DNA from: Volutella citrinella
Taxonomy: Eukaryota > Ascomycota > Sordariomycetes > Hypocreales > Nectriaceae
Assembly (NCBI GenBank): GCA_034401135.1
Contig: JAWZSP010000003.1
Coordinates: 806,001 to 870,000, forward strand
Reading direction: 5' to 3'
DNA length: 64,000 nucleotides
Made by a program: the position numbers and the translations under genes. Of the stretch, positions 12,210 to 21,818 are shown in pieces (position 1 is the first letter of the stretch; each line of letters starts with the position of its first letter). The notes beneath the pieces were generated by a model that saw only the letters and a list, made by a program, of their open reading frames with translations, made no database searches and was not told where the DNA came from.

Positions 12210-12423
12210 TTCAGCGAGGAGGCCGGCTCCTTTCTGGAGAAACTTTCCGATCTCATTGCGACGCACGAGGCCGTCACCCAGACCTATGTCGACGGCATCC
12301 ATCTTCTGAAGTTCTCAAAACACAAGATTGCCATCAATTCGAGACGAGCTCTCATGTCAGGTGTTTTTGAGGAGATTGAGGAAGAAGCGATGGTTAGAGA
12401 GTGGCCAAGGCAGTTTTACTGAC
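12210..12423 (+). pseudogene. Orphan exon-like coding fragment
   Basis: About 68 codons stay open in one frame, starting after a possible TTCAG splice acceptor and ending at a stop near 12420. The translation has natural protein composition with an alternating helical pattern (F-L-E-K-L-S-D-L-I-A-T-H-E-A-V, later F-E-E-I-E-E-E-A-M) and codon usage like that of the neighbouring genes. There is no ATG at the beginning, and I cannot build upstream exons with sensible splice sites. It may be the last exon of a small gene or the remnant of a decayed one. I do not recognise a family. Confidence 0.25.
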
Positions 12424-13089
12424 TAATCAAAAGGCCCATGTCCCTATCGAGTGGGCTCAAAGCGGTGGTAACAATAAACTGAGGCCGTGGTGAGGAAAGA
12501 AGAAAACAAAAACTTGAACCAATCAATAAATGGGAGAGAAATTGTGTAGCAGCCGGGGTATAGAGCTCGATTTCTAATACAATAGCAAGAAAATGGACAC
12601 GTTACCTAGACCAGTGCACTTGTCACAGTGATGCGACTGGAGGCAATCCGGGGCATCAATATGATTCTATGATTCCATTGATCCTGTAGTTGTTCAAGCC
12701 GAACCGTTTGATGAGGCACTAGCGCCCTTTGATCCGATATGTTCCACTGCACTACGATGGAGGCCATGGGTTCAGTACATGTCGCTGATGAATTGCAGGT
12801 AGCCAAACTTCGAAATCGGACATTCGTCGGGAATTGCATTGTCTTCACGCCCTACCAATTCTAGGGGGCTGGAAACAGGCATTGTCGCCCACCTGGTGGC
12901 AAGACATGATGGCGAGACCAAGTGAATTCGTCAATCATCTTGTACACATGGGCACTGCGCATCCCAATCCACCATCGGTTGGAGCGAGGAACAGATGATG
13001 CCCCACCATGACCCTCTCTTCAATCCTTCGATCCCTCCGTGCCCCGCGAATAAGTCTGAACAAGCGTAGCTCAGACATCAACAACCACT
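12424..13089. other. Intergenic, no gene seen
   Basis: Low coding potential between the orphan fragment and the tRNA gene. Nothing recognised. Confidence 0.5.
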
Positions 13090-13160
13090 GGTCGCGTGGC
13101 CCAATGGCAAGGCGTCTGACTACGAATCAGGAGATTGTGGGTTCGACCCCCACCGTGACC
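13090..13160 (+). tRNA. tRNA-Arg (anticodon ACG)
   Basis: A 71-nt intronless cloverleaf can be drawn. The acceptor stem GGTCGCG pairs with CGTGACC with one G-U pair. The D arm carries the A-box-like TGGCCCAATGGCAAGG. The anticodon stem is TCTGA/TCAGG with loop CTACGAA, giving anticodon ACG. The T arm is GTGGG-TTCGACC-CCCAC, which also supplies the B box. A T-rich run ending in TTTT follows within 10 nt and would terminate RNA polymerase III. ACG is the expected anticodon for CGN arginine codons in fungi, read as inosine at the wobble position. CCA is not encoded, as expected. Confidence 0.93.
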
Positions 13161-13820
13161 TTTAAGTTTTGCCTCCATCCACTGATGGCACTCTCTTTCC
13201 CACCCTCAGTCTCTTTTTTTTGCCTCCACCCTCTCTGACTCCTCCGCTCGAAATGGGTCGAGTTCAAAAGACTCTGTCTGTAATTAGATTGTGTGAGTCC
13301 GCATCTAGTCTAGCTGCTGGCTTAGTAGACAGATGGAAAGGAGCTTAAGAGCGTTGAAATCCGAATTCACTGTCAGAGCGTTGCTCGCATTCAAGCTTTC
13401 CAACTGTCGCCACGAGCCCGTTTCCGGTCAAACTAAACAGCAACAGTCATGCATTCCTTGTGGTTGAGCACATCCTTGGCGTCGGCGCATGGGCAGGCGC
13501 TTGCCGCGCTTTACTCAGGCCTCCGGCTTCCATTGTTCAGCCATTCAAATAGCAGAACAGTAAATGGCAAACTTGAGCTGAGGGTTTGTTTGCCACTCGC
13601 TTGTGCGAATGTCGGTATTTTCAATACTAGTGCAAGCTTCTAGCCTCCAAGGCAGAATACGGAAGTTTGTCTGGACGCATCTGTCCTAGTGCAACTTGCA
13701 AGGCCAAGTTTAAGAATAAACTGAAGAATGATGGGCATTCCAATGGACATTTTGCTTTCAGGGGGGAAGAAATTTCCGATGTGCAAGGTTCGACACCAAG
13801 AAATGAAAATATTTACTTGC
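13161..13820. other. Intergenic, no gene seen
   Basis: Between the tRNA gene and the WSC gene. The first 80 nt are pyrimidine-rich. No frame has domain or splice support. Confidence 0.5.
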
Positions 13821-13826
13821 TATAAA
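13821..13826 (+). promoter_or_regulatory. TATA-like box of the WSC-domain gene
   Basis: TATAAA lies 117 nt upstream of the ATG at 13943, a plausible distance for a fungal TATA-dependent promoter. No other evidence supports it. Confidence 0.35.
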
Positions 13827-13942
13827 GTCACGACTCCCTCGAGGGGCCCCATGTAACACATGCCTTACCCTCATTCCCGGTATCGTTGTTAGACGTTTGT
13901 TCAAACTCGGATCGATTCCTTTCAATCATCTAGTCTGACAAC

Positions 13943-14656
13943 ATGGTGGCCAAATCATTCCTGCTCAGCGCCCTGGAGATGCTCTCCCCCCGCGCCAACG
14001 GCGTTCCACGCCCACCGCCGCCCACTGGCTGGGAGCGGGTTGGCTGCGCCCAGTTCGACCGCACGCTCTACAAACCCTTCAGCTCGCCACAGGTTGAATT
14101 CAACGGCTGCATCGAAAACTGCGGGCGCTACAGCAACTTCACGGCAATTGGCGACAAGTGCTACTGCCTCGGCACCAACGGTGGCGGCGCTGACGTTACG
14201 TCCGTCTCGGTCACGCTCGTCAATGACGACAACTGCTCCAACTTCTGCTTCTCCGACATGCCGGACACTGGAATGTGCGGCGATGGAAAGATGTACTATG
14301 ACTTGTATCAGAAGACTGGTCCCGGGATCACTGTCGACAAGATCGTGGCCACGGGGACCATGCCGGTTCCCGGTGGCATCACCCCTACACCTGAACCCGG
14401 TCCCGTCTGCGGGTTCAACTGCTCAGTCCCTATCGCCACACCAACTGTCCCAGGTGGTGGAGGCGGCGGAGGTGGTGGAAGTGGTGGAGGTGGTGGAGGG
14501 ACAGGCCAGCCCACTGGAGGAAACCCGAGCGCTCCCAGCGGAACGGGGGGTTCGGGATCAGGCGGCACCGGTACTTCGGGAGCGGTTTCAGCTTTTGGTG
14601 GTGCTGGTATTGCCGTGTCTTTCGCAGCCCTTGTAGTAACTCTATGCCTGGTGTGA
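13943..14656 (+). CDS. WSC-domain cell-surface protein
   Basis: Single exon, 237 aa. Residues about 28-125 form a WSC-type cysteine domain. It opens with G-W-E-R-V-G-C and continues with spaced cysteines in C-I-E-N-C, K-C-Y-C-L-G, D-N-C-S-N-F-C and a final C before the tyrosine-rich Y-Y-D-L-Y end. WSC domains are carbohydrate-binding modules in yeast wall-stress sensors and in secreted fungal wall proteins. A Pro-rich linker is followed by a long glycine tract (about residues 171-187) and a Gly/Ser/Thr-rich stretch. The C-terminus is a hydrophobic segment with almost no hydrophilic tail, which fits a GPI-anchor signal better than a membrane-spanning sensor. The N-terminus is only weakly hydrophobic, so the start or secretion signal is uncertain. 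Likely wall-anchored rather than signalling. Confidence 0.78.
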   Translation: MVAKSFLLSALEMLSPRANGVPRPPPPTGWERVGCAQFDRTLYKPFSSPQVEFNGCIENCGRYSNFTAIGDKCYCLGTNGGGADVTSVSVTLVNDDNCSNFCFSDMPDTGMCGDGKMYYDLYQKTGPGITVDKIVATGTMPVPGGITPTPEPGPVCGFNCSVPIATPTVPGGGGGGGGGSGGGGGGTGQPTGGNPSAPSGTGGSGSGGTGTSGAVSAFGGAGIAVSFAALVVTLCLV

Positions 14657-16301
14657 GGGCAAGGGAGGGGACAGTGTTCGGACAAATATCTTTGGTCGAT
14701 ATGATTCACGAAGAGTGGTAATTGGGGGGAAAATATAGGTTGAGTTCTATTACATGATCTAATAATGCAAAATATCCTGTATCTTTACCTACACGGCTGA
14801 CTCATTTACTTCTTACATGTGGGGGACACGACGACGACGACGACTGCGACGACAAATACTACTGGAACCCCTACAAGAACGAACAGAGCTTTATAAGCCG
14901 CGAGGTTGCAGCCATCGTCCCGAATCACCCCTCTATCTAACCAAGTATAGAATTCTTCGAGGCACATCCAGTCAATCTCACATTACAGCCGACAGCGGTG
15001 TTCTTCGTCTTACAACTTCGGCCCCTTCATCCATCTACCATTAATGTAAACCAACAAAAGCAGCTTCCTCTCTCACATCGAATGTGGAAACAGAGGAAAC
15101 TTCAACATCAATACGGGAGTGCATCACTATGTGAAAGCCTTTGTAAACGGTCAGAATGCTCTTCGGGCAGTCCAAGGCACAAGACCCTTGTGTCAACTAA
15201 TATGTTTCGGACAGGATAAAGCCGAACCGGTCTCTATCTCCTAAGAAAGGAGAATGGACAATGACAGAAAGCCTATAACTATTTGACTTAGCAGCTGGGT
15301 ACAGCGCCGCCACGAACGACCGAGCGTCCCCACACTTCTCTCGCCGGCTGAGTCACAGGCACTGCCACCCTCGACCCAACGCCTTATGAGCACAACTAAT
15401 AGCACCGTCTTTCAGCGAAGTAGCAGTCGAATAACTCAATCTGACCTGAAAACCCTTCCTTCGGGAAGCTTCGCTTTTTAGCAGATCGGGAAGGTCAATG
15501 GTTCGAGTTGGAGTTGGCAGCACGGGACACATCGGGACCGTGATATATTGTTTCCCGCTGCCCTTGCCTGTAACGGCAAGATCAAATTATTTTTAAGAAT
15601 AACATGACCTCTTCTATCTAGGGAAATGAGCAAACAGTACCTCCGCGTTTACTGAATCTTCCCCTTGTTTTGAGCACTTGTCTTATACATCCCTACCCTA
15701 CAGCGCCACTATTGATACAGAAGTCGGGGACTAGCCTCACAGGACAAGACCGCGTTACTTTCTGATGTCGAAAGAAGTGAGTGAAACAGTCAATTGCACT
15801 GTGGTAAAGCGGTTGAAGCGCGTGGGCAGTCTCTGAGGCCATGCTTGGCCTCCCAGCTACGCACAGTGCGAGTATAGTCACTGGGGCTACTACCACTGTG
15901 CCGCCCGCGACAGCCTCACACCCATCCTCAATCACCAAGACCGCGGAATAGCGGATAGTCGCGAGGGGCAACCGAAAATGAGCGTTTCATAAGTGGTAAA
16001 GTTGGTCATGGTCATTATCAATATACAAAACTCCAGAGAGTACTCACGCCGCCGGCCGGCCATCGGCGCAACTTGGCATGGCATGTCCCGCCGCAGATCA
16101 AGAGCACACACAAACAAGCACATACACCGACTCCCGCAACCCAAAGCCAATGTTTACATACATCAAACGCTCCCGCTCTTCAAGCCACAAAATTGGAGCC
16201 TTTCAAGCCCTTGGAGCTGGGTATCCTTCGGACGCAGGCCGCATCCTTCGCATTCTTGCCATTGCTTTTGGTGAGGGTGTCCCAGAAAGCCTGTGACCCT
16301 C
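14657..16301. other. 1.6-kb gene-free stretch with a short GAC repeat
   Basis: No gene is supported. A short trinucleotide repeat (CGA/ACG type) occurs at about 14829-14850. The rest shows no long frame, tRNA or transposon feature. Confidence 0.5.
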
Positions 16302-19300
16302 CTACGGCTCGCCCTTGATCTTCTTCGTCGCCTTGGCGGTTCCGATGTGCGTGTTGTGAACCTGCATCCTATTAGTTGCTGATATGGTGGCAGAGCGGAG
16401 AGGGAACTTACCTTGTGAGCGAATCGTAGACTCGTCAGAGTCTCTTTCAGATGCGTCTCCAGCGGTGACACCATTACAAACATGAGCGTCTTGCTGTTTC
16501 CTCCCAGCGAGTACTGTAGGAGGTGCGTGAGCTTGGAGTTGCGGTATGGAATGTGGCCGGAGCCACGGCCGAGAGCCTCAATCACGTCGCCCAAGCAGCT
16601 CAGGCTCTTGTTGATATTTTGCGTCTCCTTCATCCGGTCGCCCTCGGCCTGCGAGTGCTTCAGGCGCTCAGAGCCTGCCAGATCCACCAGGTTGAGCGTG
16701 CCCTCGCATCGCTCCCCAGTCGCCGAGTTTTCTCCTACAAGCTTGAGGATGAAGATGCTGTGCGATCGGGACGAGCGCTCGTTGGCCTTGGTCGCTGCAA
16801 CGGAGCGGTTGTTTTGCGCCTCCTCCAGCATCATCTCCACAGTGGATGGGCTGTTGAGGTGCACCGTCCTGCAGTTGAGAATGGCAGTCTGCTTGCGGGC
16901 CTCGTCGTGTCGAATCTCGAGCTTCTTGGCCCTGCCATCTGCACGGTCGTTGGGCGTCAGGAGATCATTGAGCTCCTCGTTGTACACCTCCACGAACGAG
17001 CCCTCCATTGAGTACTCCCATGACTTCTCCTTGAGCTTGGTGACGGTATCGTAAATCATGTGTGTCGCCCGAGGAATCATGCCGTCCGCAGACGACATGG
17101 TGTATGTCTTTCCGGAACCGGTCTGGCCGTAACAGAAGATGCAGACGTTGAAGCCATCCAGCGCACTCTGCACGAGCTGCGAAATCTCGCCAAAGATCTC
17201 TTCGTTCTGAGTGCCAGGGACGAAAACACGGTCAAACTCAAAGGGATAATTCTTCCGCGTCACATTGCCGAGACTGCTGCGCTCCTCAGGACCAGCGAGG
17301 ACAATCTCCGTCGACGTCTTGTCATCAGGGAATGACATGCCGGCCTCCTCGCCCTCGCTAGGACCCATCGGAGGACGCACACGACACATGACACGGATGT
17401 TGCCCTTGAGTTCTTGGTACTTATTAAACAGCACGCGTCGCTCTGTTTCTTCTTTGATGAGCTTCTCCTGTGCAATCTCGGCGACTCGGAGAGCGTCCTG
17501 GAGGCGGGATTCCATGCTGGCGAAGGAATCGGACTGGGCCTTGCTGTCAGACTCCAGGAACTCGACGTGGGACTTGAGGGAGTTGATCTTGGCTTCTAGA
17601 GTTGTGTTGGCTGCCGACAGTTCGGCAATATTGGTCTGGAGGCTGTTCTTGAGTGACCGTTCTCGTTGGAGATCTTCCCGGAGGCCCTCCATTTGTGACT
17701 TGTGTTCTTGGAGGTCCCGTTCCTTCCGCTGAAGGGACATGTCCATGTCTTGGTGCTCGTTGCCCATCCGAGTGCGCAGCTCCTGGATCTCGCGATCCTT
17801 CTTCTGTCGCTCATCTTCCATCTCTTGTTGATAGTGTCGAGTCAGACCCTCGATGCGTTGCTCATGCTCCTTGGCTTCATGATCTTTCATGTAGTCGATC
17901 TCTCGGCTGAGTTGGTCGACGGCCTCTCGATGTTGGCGTGACATGTCGTCGGTGGTCTCTTTGTGCCTCCGCTCAACCTCTTCCAGCCCGCGGTTGTACT
18001 CCCAGCTTTGTTTTTCCATCTCGTGCCGGATATGGCGGGCTTCCTCTCGCGCAGTATCAAGTTCCGTGTTCAAGGATTCGTTCCTTCGTTCGAGTCGCCC
18101 TCTATCGTCCTCAAGTTCCCGCACTACTGCTGTCAATAATAGCCAGTGAGAGACGCCGAGCAAGCTTACCTCGTGTCTTAATTAGCTCGAGAGCATCGTC
18201 TTGGCCTTTCCGTTCGCTCAGAGTAGTGTTGACCATCTCCTTAAACTCCTTAAACTGCGACTCCATATCGACGACTCGGCTGTCCACGTCCCAGGCTACA
18301 TATGAAGTAAGGTTAGAATCTTTGCTCAAATACGTTTTATGATAGGGAGACTTGATGGGCGATCGAGATCCTTTGGTTGGGGATAAAGAGTGCAGGGAGT
18401 CTTCCAACTGGCTGAGCTTCCGCTGAAACTGCTGATCCGTAGGTGTCTTGGGAGGGACTTCCTATATCCCCTCAGACTCCACGGCAAAAACACTTGCATC
18501 TGCCTTGTTGTTTGTCCTTTCCTTGGATGGGCGTTTGGTTGTGACGTGACGTAGGTGGGAGCTATTCTGCGGTGGTGGTGAGGGCGCCGAGGGAGCTAGG
18601 GAACAAGAGATCGCTTGATCTCCGTCAGGCAGGGTTGACTTGCCATCGTCGAGACTCATCTTGTTGAATTTGGTAGTCAGAGAGTCATCTCGCTGGGTCG
18701 TCCATGTTGGCGCATTATCCGCTGCTCTGACCTTGTTGTAGTGGAGAGGAGCAAAAGGCTGAGATTCAAAAGAATTATTCGTACCATTGTTTCCGGGTCT
18801 GGTGGTGTCGGTTCGGTCGTCGTCGCGGGGCCCGTGGGCCGTTCTTGGGCGTGGCGCTTGGCTCTTCGACCTGGCGTGTCCAGGTTTTGCGTGGGTTCGT
18901 GAGCGATCGGTCGTGGGTTGTCTGCCGGGTCCCATGCTTTTGGCGAAGCTGCTTGAAGATGATGTCGACGCGCTCGGCATGTGGCGCGTAGTCTGGTAAG
19001 CTGTGGGCTGCTTGAGCTGGATAGAGGGTCAGCGCCGATGCAAATATCAAGTCGAATCTTGGAGCTTCCGACTAGGACAGTCGATTATTCTTACCCCAGA
19101 CACGCTGGCCAGACTCTGGCCCTTCACCGTTGGCCGAGCGGCAGTGGGTGCAATGGACGGCTTAGCTGGGTACTCGAGAGCTCGATCGGACAGTGGTTTG
19201 CGCTTGGCGTCTGACTGCGAGGCTACTGTGGGTTAGCATTACCGACCCTCTTTCATGTTCCAGCGACCCATACCAGGCTGGGGGATCTCGCGCTTGAGCG

Positions 19301-19424
19301 TCTTGAAGCTCGACAGCGGCACTCCCATGGCCGTCTGCGGCCTGACATTGTGCTGTGAGTCGCTCCATTCCGAGAGGCCAGCGCCTCCTCCCATCATCGA
19401 CGATGGAGCCGGTAGCCGACTCAT
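16302..19424 (-). CDS. klpA: Kinesin-14 C-terminal motor (KlpA/Kar3 type) with an in-frame TAG
   Basis: Five exons: 19424-19274, 19225-19095, 19010-18170, 18126-16412 and 16361-16302; 965 codons if the internal TAG is read through. Residues 1-375 are a Ser/Pro/Arg-rich tail with K-R-K-P-L and S-K-S-Q-A-P-R-P microtubule-binding-like patches. About 376-612 is a long coiled coil. From about 613 the motor domain begins with N-I-R-V-M-C-R-V-R-P. It carries the P-loop GQTGSGKT (708-715), switch I NERSSRSH and switch II LVDLAGSE. A motor at the C-terminus identifies minus-end-directed kinesin-14, which works on the spindle and cytoplasmic microtubules. The frame is open across exon 3 except for TAG at 18464-18462 (codon 277). 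No frame shift or good intron removes it. Either the stop is real, is edited in RNA, or is a sequence error. The first in-frame ATG is at 19424. Confidence 0.85.
18462..18464 (-). other. In-frame TAG inside the kinesin-14 frame
   Basis: The minus-strand codons run G-I-stop-E-V-P-P-K-T-P with the same frame on both sides. The flanks look like normal coding sequence: the upstream exon part extends unbroken from 19010 and the downstream part runs unbroken to the donor at 18169. Removing the TAG by splicing would need a donor such as GTCACA about 84 nt upstream, which is a poor site, and no branch-point motif lies at a usable distance. Confidence 0.8.
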
Positions 19425-20343
19425 CTTGGAACTTCGAAATGGCTGCAGGAAAGCTCGGGTCAGTCCCAAAACACAAACTATCGAGAGTGGAACTCTTCTG
19501 TTTATACCTGGTTCTCAGACGGGGCGGCTTCCATGGTTTGCGAGGAACGATTGCGCGAGTGCAGCAAAAACACTGCTGCAGCGAGGACGGGAATCAACAA
19601 GAGCAGCGCGCCGCCTCGTGCTGCGGGTTCGGGATGCGTGGTGAAAGGGGGGAAGTGTGTATGGAGGGGAGAGAGAGGCGCTCTTGGTCTCTCCCAGGTG
19701 TCACCGTTGGCTAGTTTGGCCTTGTATTCTGTTTGGCGCGGGCCGGCGTTGTCTGGCTTGGGCGGAGCCACAGTCTTTTGCGCGTGGGCGTCGGCGTGCG
19801 TTGATGAGATTGGCCTAGTCCCGAGACAGCCCACCCAAGTCGTGGGCGAGATTGGCGATGCCACAGCGTTTGTTTATCACGGCTTGGCTGGTGTCATGGT
19901 TGCCCGGGGAACGGGGGCGCATTTTTGGATTCCCCAACTCCACATGTGGCTGGTGTCCTTCCCCATCCCTCCACTGTGGCGCGTGCTTCGTCGGCTGAGT
20001 AAGCTATCAATCGCGGTGGGCCGCTGGTGCCCAGCGTGGGGGACAGCTTACAACACAGGTAGCGGCCAAAAGTTGCGACTCCATGGCTTCTTTCACATGT
20101 CATCCAACACCATGACGCCGCCGCGTCGTGTCCTTTGATTTGAGACGCCCACCCGCAACCAAGATACCGCTTTATCTTCTCTCGCGGTCTTTTCACGACC
20201 TCAGCTGCCGCTCCACTGCCGGCGGCTCCGCAACCCCTCCAAACTTCGCCGACTGCTGGCCTCCCATGTCTCGACAGATCGCCATAGCTTCATTTTCTCC
20301 CATCTAGACTCCCCTCGTCCCCGATAAGCCCCGATAAGCCACC
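19425..20343. other. Divergent promoter region of kinesin-14 and the acyltransferase gene
   Basis: About 0.9 kb between two divergently transcribed genes. No independent gene is supported. Pyrimidine-rich stretches just upstream of 20344 are typical of a fungal 5' leader. Confidence 0.5.
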
Positions 20344-21377
20344 ATGGAGAAATTCAGCCAGTTCCGCGATAGAGGTTAGTTCAAAGAAAACAGAAAGCCA
20401 ATAGCCCATCATGCGCTGACAGAACTCCAGCGACTGGCATTGCGCCTTTCCTCCCCGTCACCACGCCGCTCACCGCTGTCTCGACACTCACTCACAGCCT
20501 CATATTCATCTGCCGCCTGCCCTTCTTCCTCTTCTATGCCATCGGCTACTTTCTGTTCTTCCACTACCTGCCGCTCCCGGTCGTCTTCCGCAAAGTTGCC
20601 CTCTGGGGCCTGATTTCGATACCAGGCATCTGGTGGGTTGACCTCCAGCTCGATGGTGTCAAGCGCGGTACCCTCGCCGACCAACCCCGCGAACGCGTGC
20701 CGCATCCGGGCTCAGTCATCGCCGCGAACTTCACGAGTCCCATCGATGCCATCTACCTCGCCGCCATCTTCGACCCCATCTTCACCATCTCGTACCCCGA
20801 CACTCGCAAGGTTCAAAGAATCGGCCTGTTGGGCGCCGTCATGCAGGCACTCGCACCTGTCCGCACCCATGCTCCATCCAATGCGAAGCTTATCGACCTT
20901 AAGGATCTGCTCGCGCAGTACCCAGACCGAGTCATCGCGATATTCCCCGAGTGTGGAACTACAAACGGAAAAGCTATCCTCCCATTCAGCCACAGCATCC
21001 TCGACACGCCTCCCAATGTCCACATCTTCCCGGTTAGCATCCGATACACCCCATCCGACGTCACTACTCCTGTTCCTGGCAGGGGTTTGAGCTTCCTATG
21101 GAACCTGCTGTCCCGCCCGACCACTTGCATCCGTGTGCGCATTGCTGAGGGGCAGATGAATACGTCTGCTGCTCAAACCAATGGTGCCTCATCATCCAAG
21201 CCGGCACCTGAATTGAGACACCGAGGCGAAGCTGGAGCGGGCGCTTCCAGTGATGAGCAGCGTGTGCTCGACCGCATAGGCGAGGCTCTGGCTCGCCTCA
21301 GCCGTGTCAAGCGTGTGGGCCTGACGATGAAGGACAAGGCATCCTTCATCAGCGCTCTCCGTGGAAAGAAGGCATAA
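20344..21377 (+). CDS. Lysophosphatidic acid acyltransferase-like protein (Loa1/Vps66 type)
   Basis: Two exons, 20344-20374 and 20431-21377, 325 aa. Residues about 20-80 hold two hydrophobic segments (T-H-S-L-I-F-I-C-R-L and F-F-L-F-Y-A-I-G-Y-F) that would anchor it in the ER or lipid-droplet membrane. The PlsC-type acyltransferase fold follows. The motif I position reads NFTSPID at 110-116, where most family members have N-H-x4-D, so the catalytic histidine is replaced by phenylalanine. The substrate-binding motif III is FPECGTTNG at 182-190, intact apart from the usual Cys variant of the yeast Loa1/Vps66 branch. Family members transfer acyl chains to lysophosphatidic acid for triacylglycerol and membrane lipid synthesis. 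The C-terminal 90 residues are a polar, Ser/Ala-rich then basic tail. Assignment to the fold is firm; activity is uncertain because of the missing His. Confidence 0.8.
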
Positions 21378-21818
21378 AATGCATAATACCCATGCAAAAG
21401 CCGTTGGAGATTGTCAAAATTATTTATGTCCTGGCAAGGACCATGATTACGGCCTTTCGATACAAGTGCCCTGAATAGGTGTATGTTGGGCGGCTGTATG
21501 TTTCTCAGGAGGGTTGCATGTTCGGGATGAATTTGTACCAATTGCATGTTTGTGATTGTTTTACGCCGCGGCACATTGTACTGGTGGTTGTTCTGCGTCT
21601 CAGCAACAAATAGTAATCCGTCTGGTCTGCTTGAAAATAGTCTTTAGATTTCAGAAGCCCATAGCAAACTGCCCTCACTTTGAACTCGAATAATCAATGC
21701 GTCTGCAAACGTTGGAATCGAGTAGCATGTGGTACATGAACAAAAAATGGTATTCAATTCGCCTTTTCCGATCCCACATAGAACACTAAGAAATCTACAA
21801 TTGTCGAGGCTGCCCTCG
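21378..21818. other. 3' regions of two convergent genes
   Basis: AT-richer spacer between the acyltransferase and dihydroxy-acid dehydratase stop codons. Nothing else was recognised. Confidence 0.6.

Noticed and set aside
18465..18545. An 84-nt intron that would splice out the kinesin TAG in frame
   Set aside because: The only in-phase donor is GTCACA, without GTRAGT similarity, and no branch-point word lies at a usable distance from the ATATAG acceptor; kept only as an alternative.
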